A DNA stretch of 64,000 nt, taken from the NCBI RefSeq assembly GCF_000988165.1, contig NW_020169304.1:32983-96982 (forward strand). The letters run 5' to 3'. Made by a program: the position numbers and the translations under genes. Under the pieces are notes generated by a model that had not been told where the DNA came from, searched no databases, and was given only the letters and a program-made list of their open reading frames with translations. Below are positions 41,207 through 50,774 of the stretch, piece after piece (within the stretch, counting starts at the first letter, position 1; each line of letters opens with the position of its first letter). This DNA is from Vairimorpha ceranae. Taxonomy: Eukaryota; Microsporidia; Nosematidae.

Positions 41207-41851
41207 ATGAAATGTACTGCTTGTCAATTAGATATAGTTGAAAATAAAAAAGAGCATTATAAATCAGATTTACATAAACTTAATGTGCAGAGACAAATGT
41301 ATCATATTCCACCAATTAGTCTGCATGAATTCGAACTAGAAGGCACTAGTTCTGATATTTCTTTAGATATTGGTGTTAACAATGTTGAACAACATAAAGT
41401 AAGTAAAAAGAAATCTGAAAAAAAAAATAAATTACGGAAAGCTTTAGAAATTTGTTTATTTTGTGAAAAAGAAGAAACATTTGAACACTATTTAGAACAT
41501 GATTTTAAAGAATTAGAAGCACAGTATCTTCTTAATAAGACGTGTTATGTATGTAATGAAGGATTTACAACTAAATCGGGTCTTAAAGAGCATCTTGAGA
41601 CTGATAACCATCGTACTGCCTTTATTATAGGAAGTAATTTAGTATTAGAAAATGGTAAAGTAATTTTTAATAGAAATAGAAGTGTAGAAGGTGGGCAAAT
41701 TGTACAGTTTTCTAATCGAAATCATCAAATAATAAATTTTACGCCTAAAAAAGAACATTTTAAAGATAAAAATTATGAAGAAAAAAATAAACTTAAAATA
41801 AGCATGAATATGAATTCACAAAAACATTTTAGACCTGATTGGATGCAATAA
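41207..41851 (+). CDS. REI1: Rei1-like zinc-finger 60S biogenesis factor
   Basis: 214 residues, about half the fungal length. First zinc finger CTACQLDIVENKKEHYKSDLH is followed by KLNVQRQMYHIPPIS, the Rei1 H+kSDWHrYNLKRKv..LPPv pattern. The middle has CLFCEKEETFEHYLEHD and a third finger CYVCNEGFTTKSGLKEHLET, then LVLENGKVIFNR, matching the Rei1 C-terminal LvLPSG..IGHR. Rei1 acts in late cytoplasmic 60S maturation, releasing Arx1 and checking the exit tunnel. The tunnel-probing C-terminus is short here. The start follows TTGCCCATA. A Lys-rich linker separates fingers one and two. Confidence 0.8.
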   Translation: MKCTACQLDIVENKKEHYKSDLHKLNVQRQMYHIPPISLHEFELEGTSSDISLDIGVNNVEQHKVSKKKSEKKNKLRKALEICLFCEKEETFEHYLEHDFKELEAQYLLNKTCYVCNEGFTTKSGLKEHLETDNHRTAFIIGSNLVLENGKVIFNRNRSVEGGQIVQFSNRNHQIINFTPKKEHFKDKNYEEKNKLKISMNMNSQKHFRPDWMQ

Positions 41852-41899
41852 CACTTTCTATTAAATATTATAATACATCTATAATTTAATAAAAAATAT

Positions 41900-42715
41900 T
41901 TATTTTTTTAAAAAATAGTAGCCTTCCGTAAAATCAAAAGGTTTTGTAACTTTTTTGTCAGTCTCAATTTCGTTTTCGTCTTCCACTTCGTATTTAATTT
42001 CAGGTACATGTTTTTTATCCATAAGCTCTTTCCAAAAATCATGTGCACTATTTATTACTTCCAGTGCAAAATATTTATCCATAAAGTCCCCATGTAGTCC
42101 AAATTCATTTTCTGGTTTTCCATCAGGCACTTTGTAATTTTTAAGCCAATATATCGTATTTTCAATATATTTGGGAAAATACTCTTCAATGTCTTTTTTT
42201 GTGTTAATTTTTTCTGAAAGAGGATCTTTAATATCTATTACCATTATTTTCCAATCACATTCACCATCATCAACCATAGCCAAGCATCCTAATATTTTAC
42301 CTTGATAAACTTCTCCTATTTCTTTTCTTATTGAACTGATGTCTAAAACATCTAAAGGATCGTTGTCTCCTTTCTGAAATGTGTACCCACATTCAACGTC
42401 CTTGTCTTCCCATGTTTGTGGTATGGCACCGTAGTTCCACATATATCCATTAAAAGGGAAAATATTTTTAACAAATCTTACTTTTCCTTTTTTAATATCT
42501 TGTTTTATTGGATTTAAACTTACTCCTTTGTTTATTTCAAATTTACCATTTTCAAATCTAGGTATTTCATTTACAATTGTAACAACATCCTCTGATGGAT
42601 GTTGATGGATATCAATATAATGGAATGGAGATATTCTTTTATTGTTATGAGTGATGTAAACAGTGTAATCTTTAGAGTACTTTTCACCAATAGTTTGTGT
42701 AGAGTATTCTTTCAT
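41900..42715 (-). CDS. IPP1: Inorganic pyrophosphatase, family I
   Basis: 271 residues. The family signature DNDPLDVLDI holds three metal-binding aspartates. VKNIFPFNGYMWNYGAIPQT, the Lys/Arg phosphate contacts (e.g. KGKVRFVKN) and WLKNYKVPDGKPEN are also typical. It splits pyrophosphate from biosynthetic reactions, pulling them forward. Size equals the soluble fungal enzyme (about 287), so it is barely reduced, unusual in this window. It is cytosolic, with no targeting sequence. The start follows AGCCCCTCTAA. Confidence 0.98.
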   Translation of the reverse strand: MKEYSTQTIGEKYSKDYTVYITHNNKRISPFHYIDIHQHPSEDVVTIVNEIPRFENGKFEINKGVSLNPIKQDIKKGKVRFVKNIFPFNGYMWNYGAIPQTWEDKDVECGYTFQKGDNDPLDVLDISSIRKEIGEVYQGKILGCLAMVDDGECDWKIMVIDIKDPLSEKINTKKDIEEYFPKYIENTIYWLKNYKVPDGKPENEFGLHGDFMDKYFALEVINSAHDFWKELMDKKHVPEIKYEVEDENEIETDKKVTKPFDFTEGYYFLKK

Positions 42716-43097
42716 TTAGAGGGGCTAAATATTAAAAATTAAAATTAACACTAAAGCAGACATTTAATTGCATTTATTTTTCATATAACATTTTTATTAG
42801 GACAGAAAGGCACGTTTATAATTTTTAAAATTTATAATTTTTTTTATAAAAAAGCGTTGTACGGATTGATAACACTATTATAAACTAAAAGTAAAGATTA
42901 ACTATAATATACTGGAATGGAGCATCAGTTATTAAACAAATTTTTGTTACTCAAGTATGATACATTTGACACATTTATAACGTTATTTTAGGTACAGTTA
43001 TGTTGTTTAGTAATAAAAACAACGAAAATTTAAATATCTACACTTCAAGGTTTACACTTGTTATGCAAAATTTAAAATTTTATTTTTTACCCATAAA
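42716..43097. other. Intergenic stretch between divergent genes
   Basis: 382 AT-rich bases. A 24-codon frame near 42917 (MEHQLLNKFLL...) is noted but unsupported. Confidence 0.4.
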
Positions 43098-43406
43098 ATG
43101 GAGTCTGTAAAAAAAGAAAGAAAAAGAGTGATTCCTAAACCGGATATAGTACCACAGGATATTATAAAAAATATACATACATCAGAAAAAGCAATGAGGA
43201 ATGTAGAAATGTTTAATACTCTTGTATTAATAGTTGATAAAAAATACAACAAGAGACAGATTAGAAATGCTATTACTAAGTTATATGGATGTCCTTGTAT
43301 AAAAGTTAATACACTTATTGACTTTAAGGGCAGAAAGAAGGCCTACGCTAAGTTTAAAAATGATGGGGATGCTATAAAGATTGCTGGCCAATCTGGTGCT
43401 ATCTAA
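43098..43406 (+). CDS. RPL25: Ribosomal protein uL23 (L25/L23a)
   Basis: 102 residues, without most of the Lys-rich N-terminal extension of eukaryotic L23a. The globular part is typical: [51 protein letters not shown], and the ending [11 protein letters not shown]. It sits at the exit tunnel of the 60S subunit and is a docking site for SRP and nascent-chain factors. The start follows TTACCCATAAA. No intron is visible near the start, where some microsporidian ribosomal protein genes have one. Confidence 0.95.
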   Translation: MESVKKERKRVIPKPDIVPQDIIKNIHTSEKAMRNVEMFNTLVLIVDKKYNKRQIRNAITKLYGCPCIKVNTLIDFKGRKKAYAKFKNDGDAIKIAGQSGAI

Positions 43407-43873
43407 TTAAATTTTCTATTTATTTTTATAAAATTTTGTCTTATACAATATTTTTGCTTATAAAACTTTCATAAGTTTTTTATAAAAGTAAACTAATTAA
43501 AAGAGATAAATTTCCATTTAGCATTTTTAATAAAAATTTTGTGATTTTAGTTTTTAAGCTGAACAATATTAATAAACATATGAAAAAAAACTAGCCAACT
43601 CTTTACACTCTTCTATAGAATTGACTGAAAAAATTAATATCTATTATAAAAAATCTTAATGATTATAACATTAAGCTCATAATTTAATAAATCCTCAGAT
43701 AAAACAAATAAATGTGATTTATAGTTATTAAATATCAATCGCAATATCATTTTAAATTCACATTTAAAACATAATAATTCATCTTGCTTTATTTTTTTTG
43801 TAATAGACGATTCACACTATTTTTATTTAATATTTTTAATAATCTTACTGTCTAAATTACAAATATAAAAAAT
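43407..43873. other. AT-rich intergenic stretch
   Basis: 467 bases between tail-to-tail genes; nothing recognised. Confidence 0.5.
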
Positions 43874-44773
43874 TTACAATTTACGTTTATCATTTCTACC
43901 TTTATACCATTCTAAAGATTTATCTTCTGTAGTTTTTTCAGCAGGCAATACAGAAAAGGTAAACATTTTGGGGATATTTTTAGATTCAGAATTTTCTAAA
44001 ATAATATTTTCTGCCAATTCAGCATTATTTAAATATCTAGCCTCTAAGTTAGAAACTATATTTAGAACATTTCTATAATCTATATAATTGTCATTTGTAA
44101 ATGTAAATATCCATCTTTGTAAATCATTTCTTATAATCTGTACTTTATGTTCTTTCATATCTTTAATATTATACATAATTAAAAATAATATTTGATCCGT
44201 GACTAGCTTATTTCTTAAAGCAAAAAGCCACGTTTCTTTGTAGTAAAATTTACCATCTGTTAAATTTGTAATTTCAGATATTTTTTCTTTACCTTTAATT
44301 TTAGAAACTAAATCAATAAAGTTTAATATAAAATCAGTATAATCTAATATTACTTTATGTTTCATTTGTTGATTACTCATATTTAAGGCGAAAATTATAT
44401 GCTCGAGAATATATACGAAATTTAAAAAGTCATCAGACAGTTTTTTTTGTTTTATGCATTTTAAAATATTTTTAAATTTTACTGGTTTTTTTGCATTAAT
44501 ATTTTCTATTACGTACAAAGGTGTTTTAATCTGATTTGAAGGATGATCGGTGTCAAATAATATAAGAAGGAGTCGATCTACAGACCATTCCTCAAATCTC
44601 ATTTTCTTGAGCTCTAAAAGATATTTTAAAATTTTTGAGTCATTACGGATATGTCTTTCCTCCAATTCTTCTAAAATTTGCTTATTAATAGTTTTTGATG
44701 GATAAATTAAGTCAAGAGAAGATTTCAATTCTTGATCTGACATGTTCTTAAAACGCCTTATTATATTTTTCAT
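43874..44773 (-). CDS. Helical protein of unknown function
   Basis: 299 residues, not recognised. It is predicted almost all alpha-helical and rich in Leu/Ile/Lys/Asn. No membrane segment, signal peptide or zinc motif is seen. The N-terminus MKNIIRRFKNMSDQELKSSL is basic; the C-terminus ends FSVLPAEKTTEDKSLEWYKG then RNDKRKL. ARM/HEAT-like or MIF4G-like helical arrays would look like this, but there is no signature. The start follows AACCCCCA, so it is very likely a true gene. It is divergent from the Pol alpha B-subunit gene, 386 bp away. Confidence 0.65.
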   Translation of the reverse strand: MKNIIRRFKNMSDQELKSSLDLIYPSKTINKQILEELEERHIRNDSKILKYLLELKKMRFEEWSVDRLLLILFDTDHPSNQIKTPLYVIENINAKKPVKFKNILKCIKQKKLSDDFLNFVYILEHIIFALNMSNQQMKHKVILDYTDFILNFIDLVSKIKGKEKISEITNLTDGKFYYKETWLFALRNKLVTDQILFLIMYNIKDMKEHKVQIIRNDLQRWIFTFTNDNYIDYRNVLNIVSNLEARYLNNAELAENIILENSESKNIPKMFTFSVLPAEKTTEDKSLEWYKGRNDKRKL

Positions 44774-45159
44774 TGGGGGTTAATAAACAAAAGTTAATTA
44801 TTTCTTAAGTTATATTCCTTTCATTAACTTTTATTTTCTTTGATTCTTATATTAGATTTATCTACTTTATGCAATTTTAAAATTTATTGTAATTTAACAA
44901 ATAGGTGAATAAATTTATATTCAATTTATAGAAATTAGAAATAAAACAATTGTAATTATAGCACATTAAAAAAATCTTGTAAGTTATTGCATACTTTTAC
45001 CCTTACGTTATAAACATTTTGGATTAAAACCTATAAGGTATTATATAATAGTTTTGAACTAAATAATATAAAGAAAAATTTACAATAATCAATTTCTTTC
45101 ATTCAACTTCAGCATAGGCCTTTTTTTACTACTTCACTAAACTGTATTTATTTACCGTT
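44774..45159. other. Intergenic stretch between divergent genes
   Basis: 386 AT-rich bases with both upstream regions; nothing else recognised. Confidence 0.5.
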
Positions 45160-46218
45160 ATGCGCTCAGGTGAAGATTTTCTTAATTCATTGAAAAAGAA
45201 AACACCACTAAAAATAACTTATGAAAGACCAAAAAAGAATCAGTACTTTTATATAAAAAAAATGGACAGATATTTATACATTAAATCAAGAATACAAGAA
45301 AATAAAAAATATTTCTTAGAGATTCTTAATAAAGAATTTAAGCCAGTCACATTTCAGTCAGAGAGTTCTTATTTTACATATGGCGTAATTTTTATAACTC
45401 CTGAAAAAGATATATATATTTATAATAACGATAATGAAAGTAACGACACTCCAATAAAACTAAATCTAAATTATTGTAAACGATTTTCACTTTTTCATGG
45501 ACAGCTTGTAGTTTTAAAAGGTAAAAATTTAGGAGATAATGAATTTTTAGTCTCAGAAATACATTGCTTACCGATTTTAGATCACGGAGATTCCAATAAA
45601 GACTTGAAGTGTAAGATTAAAGTAATACAAAATATTAATGAAAAAATAGATTATGATGCAGATGTTGTAATTTTTATTGGTTGTAAAGTACCAGAAGATA
45701 TTATATCTAGTAAGTCACGCCTTACACATTTTATACATGTGCCTACAATGGAAGATTTTGAGTGTGTAGAAGTTTATCCAATGAATTCTAGAACAATTGA
45801 CGGGCAAATACATATTTCATTAAATAATCCATGTCAATTTAAATTAGAAGATAAGCTTTTTTGTGTTAATACACTTCAAGTCCTAGATCTTTTATGTGAT
45901 AAAGAAATTTGTAAAAATGAAGGTAGTTCAAAAAATGATATTTGTGGAGATTTACTTTTTTCAAAAGATAAACTTGAAAGATTGTGTTACCATCTTATTT
46001 TTCAAAGGTCCTTTTTGCCAATGTTAAATGTAAAAAATGTTTGTTATAATGTGGAAAACTTGAACATGTTGTGTGCACCTGATTATTATTTCATTCGATC
46101 ACAGAAATTTGAACCATTTTTTAGGGATATTGGACCAACTAAAATTTTAAATATTGGAGAAAATTATAATTGGGATATAACTTTAGACAGCAAAGAAACA
46201 AAAATGAAATTAATTTAA
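45160..46218 (+). CDS. POL12: DNA polymerase alpha B subunit
   Basis: 352 residues, roughly half the fungal size. The OB-like part has CKRFSLFHGQLVVLKGKNLG (family: G..FSLFPGQIVAv.G.N..G) followed by FLVSEIHCLPIL. The C-terminal phosphoesterase-like part ends with HLIFQRSFLPML (family: HLL.QrSfYPLFP) and NMLCAPDYYFIRSQKFEPFF. The protein links the primase-polymerase alpha complex to the replication machinery and is catalytically inactive, as throughout the family. The start follows TTACCGTT, a weakened CCC signal. The stop overlaps the stop of the converging helicase gene by four bases. Confidence 0.85.
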   Translation: MRSGEDFLNSLKKKTPLKITYERPKKNQYFYIKKMDRYLYIKSRIQENKKYFLEILNKEFKPVTFQSESSYFTYGVIFITPEKDIYIYNNDNESNDTPIKLNLNYCKRFSLFHGQLVVLKGKNLGDNEFLVSEIHCLPILDHGDSNKDLKCKIKVIQNINEKIDYDADVVIFIGCKVPEDIISSKSRLTHFIHVPTMEDFECVEVYPMNSRTIDGQIHISLNNPCQFKLEDKLFCVNTLQVLDLLCDKEICKNEGSSKNDICGDLLFSKDKLERLCYHLIFQRSFLPMLNVKNVCYNVENLNMLCAPDYYFIRSQKFEPFFRDIGPTKILNIGENYNWDITLDSKETKMKLI

Positions 46219-47426
46219 TTTTTTTTATACTTTTTTGGTCTAAATTTTTTTTTCTCAGTTTTATTTAATTTAACTTCTTCCTTAACTTTAAGCAATTTTG
46301 TATCAATAATTTCTTCAAATTGATGATAATTTTCATTAAAAGTAAATAAATTAAGTTTCCTATTTAGGAAATATTCGATTTTTTGAAAAATTGATACATC
46401 ATACTGGGTAACTAAAGTTAGCGCCACGCCTTTCTTTCCCGCACGAGCTGTTCGTCCTACTCGGTGCACATAATCTTTATTATTCTGCGGTAAATCGTAA
46501 TTTATAACGAAATCTACATCGCATACATCAAGTCCTCTACTTCCCACATCTGTAGTAATTAGTACATTATATTTATTTTTTATAAATCCATCTATAATCT
46601 CTATACGTGCTTGCTGGTCTTGATCACCGTTAAGCGTCTCTACATCAATACCAAAAGACTTCATTAATGATGAAAGTATCAAAGTTGTAATTTTCATATT
46701 TACAAAAATTATTATTTTTAGATCTTGCTTGTTTTTGAGCAGTGAATACAAAAAACATTCTTTATACTTTCTTGCTACAAAAAAATAAAATTCGTCTAGT
46801 TTCTCAACTTTAACATTAGTTGATAAATCAATTTCTTTAAAATTCTTAAGAATTTCCAAACTCTTCTGTTTTAAATTATTTGTAATTGTAGCTGTAAACA
46901 ATAATGTCTGTCTTTTTTTTCTTAAATTTTCTAATATAAAAGCCATTTCTTCAATAAAATCATCTTCAAAATATTTATCTGCTTCATCCAATACAAGTAC
47001 TCGAAATCTATTAATTTTTAAATTTTTACCAATTTTATGTAATCGGCCTGGCGTACCAATGACAATGTGCGGATGCGTTTTTAGTTGATTAAGTTGATCT
47101 TCAATTTTTTCCCCGCCAATAAGTGCTAGGCTTTTAACACCCAGTGATTTAAATAACTTAACAGTTTTATCAATTTGTAGTGCCAATTCTCGTGTAGGAG
47201 TAATTATTAAGCAGTAAAAAGATTTATTTGTATTTAATAAATTGTGTAAAATAGGTACTAAAAACGAAAATGTTTTACCGGTACCGGTACTAGAAATTCC
47301 TAAAATATCATGGCCATTTAATATTAAAGGTACTGTTTTATGTTGTATAGGTGTCATATAAATGATATTATTATCTTTTAATATTTTAACTATTTGTTTG
47401 TCAATTTTTTGATCTTCAAAATTCAT
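46215..47426 (-). CDS. RRP3: DEAD-box RNA helicase, Rrp3/DDX47-like
   Basis: 403 residues. Helicase motifs run in order: Q-motif (MTPIQHKTVPLILNG), motif I STGTGKT, Ia PTRELALQ, Ib TPGRL, II VLDEADKYF, III TATIT (SAT changed to TAT), IV IIIFVNMK, V TTDVGSRGLDV, VI HRVGRTARAGKKG. The segment ALTLVTQYDVSIFQKIEYFL fits the Rrp3/DDX47 group, which acts in early 18S pre-rRNA processing. The tail is Lys-rich. The start follows TTACCCGTTCTT. It converges on POL12 with four shared bases, showing extreme compaction. Confidence 0.9.
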   Translation of the reverse strand: MNFEDQKIDKQIVKILKDNNIIYMTPIQHKTVPLILNGHDILGISSTGTGKTFSFLVPILHNLLNTNKSFYCLIITPTRELALQIDKTVKLFKSLGVKSLALIGGEKIEDQLNQLKTHPHIVIGTPGRLHKIGKNLKINRFRVLVLDEADKYFEDDFIEEMAFILENLRKKRQTLLFTATITNNLKQKSLEILKNFKEIDLSTNVKVEKLDEFYFFVARKYKECFLYSLLKNKQDLKIIIFVNMKITTLILSSLMKSFGIDVETLNGDQDQQARIEIIDGFIKNKYNVLITTDVGSRGLDVCDVDFVINYDLPQNNKDYVHRVGRTARAGKKGVALTLVTQYDVSIFQKIEYFLNRKLNLFTFNENYHQFEEIIDTKLLKVKEEVKLNKTEKKKFRPKKYKKN

Positions 47427-47478
47427 AAGAACGGGTAAAAAATAAATAACGTAATAAATAAAACATAAAATAATTTAA

Positions 47479-47895
47479 TTAAATAACATCTCCATTGTCT
47501 TGTTCACTTGATTTTGAGTCTTCATCATCTTCACCTGTGATTTTATAATCTCCATCTTCAGAACTATTTATTGTTTCACATTCATTTTCATCATCCCATT
47601 CTAAGTCAGAAATATTCTCCTTATCAACCTCGTCAACTTCAGATTGTAAATTAAACTGGAAGAAGTCGCAGATTTCTGGCGACATAATTTCGGGATATAA
47701 ATAACTTTTAATTTTTTCTAAATCTGTAAAAATTGATTCGTTATATCTATCGGAATATCGCTCTATATCTTTTTCTACTGGAAAATTTATAGAATGCTTT
47801 TTTAAATATGTCTTAATTTTGCGTTCAGTATCCATTGTTACATTGTCTGGATCTGGAAATTCAAAGTTTAAATTAGAAAAATACGGTGTTTCCAT
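47479..47895 (-). CDS. Small acidic protein of unknown function
   Basis: 138 residues. The N-terminal half is mixed (TPYFSNLNFEFPDPDNVTMD), with aromatic residues and a helical middle. The last 50 residues are almost all Asp/Glu/Ser (for example DLEWDDENECE and GEDDEDSKSSEQDNGD). It lies between the helicase and Rpn10 genes on the same strand with 50- and 30-bp gaps, consistent with a true gene in a packed block. Acidic tails of this kind occur in histone chaperones and nucleolar proteins; no specific family is recognised. Confidence 0.55.
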   Translation of the reverse strand: METPYFSNLNFEFPDPDNVTMDTERKIKTYLKKHSINFPVEKDIERYSDRYNESIFTDLEKIKSYLYPEIMSPEICDFFQFNLQSEVDEVDKENISDLEWDDENECETINSSEDGDYKITGEDDEDSKSSEQDNGDVI

Positions 47896-47923
47896 AAAAG
47901 GATAAAAAAATAGTACTAATTTT

Positions 47924-48541
47924 TTATTGTTGCTTTTTTGATTCTTCCAGTGATTGTCTTATAGCTTCTGCAAGTTCAGGATCATCTTCTTCTTCATTTT
48001 CAGTAACAATGTTATAAATGTTATTGTAGTCATCTTGAGGTAAAACACGCACCACTTTAAAATTATAATATTCTATCTCCTTACTTAAAATATCATAATA
48101 AACAAGACCTTCACCAAAACACACTATTGTTATTGCAATTCCATGTGTAAGAATTTCAAAAATTTTACTGTACACGTCCTCTTCCAAAGATTTATCAATT
48201 TTTGTGCCTATGAAAAAAATTAATTTTTTCGTTGTTATTTCTTGCTGCATAAATGAGCTAATACTTTGAGAAAGAGATCTAACATAATCGGGATTTCTGT
48301 ACAATCCACATGTGTTTAAAAAAGTATACAAATAATCTTTTTGTTTTGTTGGTGTAATCATATCATTGTATTGCTCTTGACAAACAGGTACAATACCAAC
48401 CATAGATTCTGAATCTGCTTCAAACCTTTTATTAATGAATGACTGAATAAATTCTTTCTGTAAAATACTTCTACTTGGTAAATAATCCTGATTTTGAGAA
48501 GGCAGTCCATTATCATAAATAATAATTGTAACCTCTGGCAT
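47924..48541 (-). CDS. RPN10: 26S proteasome ubiquitin receptor Rpn10
   Basis: About 205 residues from the ATG at 48541, chosen over 48559 because CACCCCT immediately precedes it and the protein then starts MPEVTIIIYDNG, like Rpn10 (...EATvIciDNSe). A von Willebrand A domain fills most of the length. The C-terminus carries one ubiquitin-interacting motif, EDDPELAEAIRQSLEESKK, with the key Ala/Ser pattern. Rpn10 binds polyubiquitin at the 19S regulatory particle. The classical first vWA metal motif DNSEYMR is not kept (DNGLPSQNQ). Together with the alpha1 subunit at 1850, the window encodes two proteasome components. Confidence 0.9.
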   Translation of the reverse strand: MPEVTIIIYDNGLPSQNQDYLPSRSILQKEFIQSFINKRFEADSESMVGIVPVCQEQYNDMITPTKQKDYLYTFLNTCGLYRNPDYVRSLSQSISSFMQQEITTKKLIFFIGTKIDKSLEEDVYSKIFEILTHGIAITIVCFGEGLVYYDILSKEIEYYNFKVVRVLPQDDYNNIYNIVTENEEEDDPELAEAIRQSLEESKKQQ

Positions 48542-48586
48542 AGGGGTGATAAAGAACAAACTAAAAAACTTTTAATAAATAATTTA

Positions 48587-49009
48587 TTAACGACTTGGTT
48601 TTTCTTTTTTACCTTTATAAAGAGCCATTAATGACACATTCTGCACTTTCACTACTTTATAAGAAATTCCGGGAATATCTCCGCATGACTTACCCTTCTT
48701 ACCAAAACCTTCTACCACCACTTCATCGTTATGTTCAATGTAATTTAAAGAACCATCATAAGGAACAAATGCAGAAATTTTTTTTCCTGTTTTTATAAGC
48801 TGAATTTTAACAATTTTTCTAATAGCTGAATTTGGCTGTTTTGCCTCAACACCTGTCTTCTCCAAAACTATTCCCTTTGCTTGTGGTCCTGTACCAATCT
48901 TCGAATGCTTATATTTAGTACCCAAGATCCTCTTTCTGTAATATGGATCAGATCTTCTTTTAATTTTTCGTGATTTTATTAAATCATTTGCAGCGTATAG
49001 GCCATTCAT
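48587..49009 (-). CDS. RPS23: Ribosomal protein uS12 (S23)
   Basis: 140 residues, essentially full length. The decoding-site loops are conserved: [20 protein letters not shown] (with the PNSAIRK motif whose Pro is hydroxylated in other eukaryotes), [20 protein letters not shown], and [17 protein letters not shown]. It monitors codon-anticodon pairing in the 40S subunit. The tail ends KKEKPSR. The start follows TACCCCT. The gene is divergent from the Faf1-like gene, with only 42 bp between start codons. Confidence 0.98.
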   Translation of the reverse strand: MNGLYAANDLIKSRKIKRRSDPYYRKRILGTKYKHSKIGTGPQAKGIVLEKTGVEAKQPNSAIRKIVKIQLIKTGKKISAFVPYDGSLNYIEHNDEVVVEGFGKKGKSCGDIPGISYKVVKVQNVSLMALYKGKKEKPSR

Positions 49010-49051
49010 AGGGGTAAATTTTTAGAAAAAAATTGTATAATTTTTTAATCC

Positions 49052-49297
49052 ATGTCGAGGAAAGAATTAGATGAATGTATGAAAGATATAAAAAAATACA
49101 TTGAGGATAACAGATCACCAAGAGAAAAAATAAATTTACTAAAAAGAAAAGTAGTATTTTTGGGTGCTGAGACTAAAAAGACGACTCTGAATTTTAAGCA
49201 CATTAAAATGTTAAAGGAACATAAGAAAAAAAAGAAGATGGAAAACAAAGAAAAACTTAAAGCTGCAGGAGTATTTAAAAGACACAATAAAAAATAA
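49052..49297 (+). CDS. Faf1/C1orf131-like SSU processome protein (DUF4602 type)
   Basis: 81 residues, very basic. The central segment VVFLGAETKKTTLNFKHIKM followed by LKEHKKKKKMENKEK and AAGVFKRHNKK matches the C-terminal half of human C1orf131 (LGAKPPK..YVNYK.L...IKEKK...... .IF+KKKKK) and yeast Faf1, needed for 18S rRNA processing. Only this core remains. It does not look like uL29/L35, which I considered because of size and charge. No CCC signal, only ATCCATG. Divergent from uS12, which it would help place into the 40S precursor; that shared promoter link is inference. Confidence 0.6.
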   Translation: MSRKELDECMKDIKKYIEDNRSPREKINLLKRKVVFLGAETKKTTLNFKHIKMLKEHKKKKKMENKEKLKAAGVFKRHNKK

Positions 49298-49328
49298 TAT
49301 AAAAATTTTTAGTTTATTATATCCCTTT

Positions 49329-50123
49329 ATGAATATAAAAGAGCATTACAATAAATTAGTAAAGAACAAACAAGATAGACACAAATCTGCAGTGGCAAAT
49401 ATTCGATATGCTAATAATTTTATAAAAGCCATTTTTATTAGAATGTACGCTAAACAAAAGATGCTGGTTCTAGATTTAGGATGCGGAAAAGGTGGAGATC
49501 TTAAGAAGTTTGATAATGCAAAAATATCTGAATATTACGGTCTTGATATTGCGGAAGTATCAGTTTACGATGCAAGAAAGCGGCATAATGATTCAGAAAA
49601 CACTTTTAGGGCCTATTTTGATAATTTAGATGTTTACAATACACCATTTGACTTAAAAAAAGAATTTGATTTAATTTCATGCCAGTTTAGCCTGCACTAC
49701 GCTTTTTCGTCACAAAAGTCTCTTGAAATTACCGTGCGGAATATCAATAAACATTTAAGAATTGGAGGATATTTTATTTTTACTGTACCAAATAAAGATG
49801 AGATATTGTACAGATATAATAAAGGGATTTTAAAAAACGAATTTTATAAAATTAGATACGATGGAACAGGAAATTTTTATTATTTCACTTTGAAAGATTG
49901 TGTCAATGACTGCATTGAATATTTTGTCGATATGAAATTGTTAAAAGAACTGTTAGAATTTTACAATATAAAAATGGTAAGAAGAGAATTTTTTGATGAC
50001 TTTTATTTTCGTTCGATTGCTGAAAATAGAGAATTGGCTAAACGGATGAAATGTGGAGAATTACGCAAAGAAGAAATAGAAGTAATCAGTCTTTATGAAT
50101 TTTGTGTATTTAAAAAATTTTAA
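49329..50123 (+). CDS. ABD1: mRNA cap guanine-N7 methyltransferase
   Basis: 264 residues, close to the minimal catalytic core. SAM-binding motif VLDLGCGKGGDLKKFDNAKI, then YYGLDIAEVSVYDARKRH, FDLISCQFSLHYAFSSQKS and LRIGGYFIFTVPNKDEI are all cap-methyltransferase features. The start is NIKEHYNKL (family: ...HYN.......R......R.xNN+IK), then IRYANNFIKAIFI. It methylates the 5' guanosine cap of mRNAs in the nucleus. The microsporidian enzyme is a known model for small cap methyltransferases (established). The start follows TATCCCTTT. The gene starts 31 bp after the Faf1-like stop. Confidence 0.97.
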   Translation: MNIKEHYNKLVKNKQDRHKSAVANIRYANNFIKAIFIRMYAKQKMLVLDLGCGKGGDLKKFDNAKISEYYGLDIAEVSVYDARKRHNDSENTFRAYFDNLDVYNTPFDLKKEFDLISCQFSLHYAFSSQKSLEITVRNINKHLRIGGYFIFTVPNKDEILYRYNKGILKNEFYKIRYDGTGNFYYFTLKDCVNDCIEYFVDMKLLKELLEFYNIKMVRREFFDDFYFRSIAENRELAKRMKCGELRKEEIEVISLYEFCVFKKF

Positions 50124-50315
50124 CCTTTAAAATTTAATATAACATGTTTATTAAAAAGGTTATGATTCTGTCATGCCAAAAAGTAAAGTTTTTAAAAATT
50201 TAATATATTTATACTGCTATTGCTGATTTAATACTAAATTGTTTATACCTGTTAAGCTACCACGTTTTATATAAAATTCAATAAATTTTTTTAATTGCAT
50301 AAAACATTAATTATT

Positions 50316-50774
50316 TTATTTACTTCTAAATTTTGAGCATCTCTCTTTAACTTCATCATATGTAAGTTCATCCATTTTTGTAAATGATATATGTAATGGA
50401 ATGTCTAGTGCTTCTATTAATCTTAATGCGTTCGTACTATATACTACTTTTTTCTTAATATTTAATGTGTCAGGAATGTAAGAAATAAAACAAAAAGTGT
50501 TTCTCCATAAATCTTTATCATAAAAAACAAAGTCATAAACAATATAACATGGAAAATCTTCTCTTACATCTTCTACACATTTTAAAAAAATCTTTCTTAG
50601 GGTCCGTTCATCATAATTTGTTTTAAGTTCACTTTTCATATCTTTACCATCTTTTTTAACTACCTTGTAGGTAACAGGATCTAAATTTGGAATATGAAAT
50701 ACCGTATACATGCCATATCTTTCCCTTAATTTTTGTACTTCCATTTTTACATCATCAAGACCAGAAACATTCAT
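50316..50774 (-). CDS. COF1: Cofilin/ADF
   Basis: 152 residues. The ADF-homology core is clear: FPCYIVYDFVFYDKDLWRNT (family: CRYAvYDfey...G.RNKl), CFISYIPDTLNIKKKVVYST (FI.WsPD.A.iK.KMlYASSK), then LPLHISF-like IPLHISFTKMDELTYDEVKE (iQATD.sEls.e.v). It severs and recycles actin filaments. The actin-binding helix with KKKVVYSTNAL is kept. Phospho-regulated Ser3 has no exact match, although the protein begins MNVSGLD. The start follows TTACCCCAAT. Confidence 0.9.
   Translation of the reverse strand: MNVSGLDDVKMEVQKLRERYGMYTVFHIPNLDPVTYKVVKKDGKDMKSELKTNYDERTLRKIFLKCVEDVREDFPCYIVYDFVFYDKDLWRNTFCFISYIPDTLNIKKKVVYSTNALRLIEALDIPLHISFTKMDELTYDEVKERCSKFRSK

Noticed and set aside
49052..49297. Considered ribosomal protein uL29 (L35) because of size and charge
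   Set aside because: The LGA.....NFKH.K.LKEHKKKKK..K pattern fits C1orf131/Faf1 and not the L35 core.
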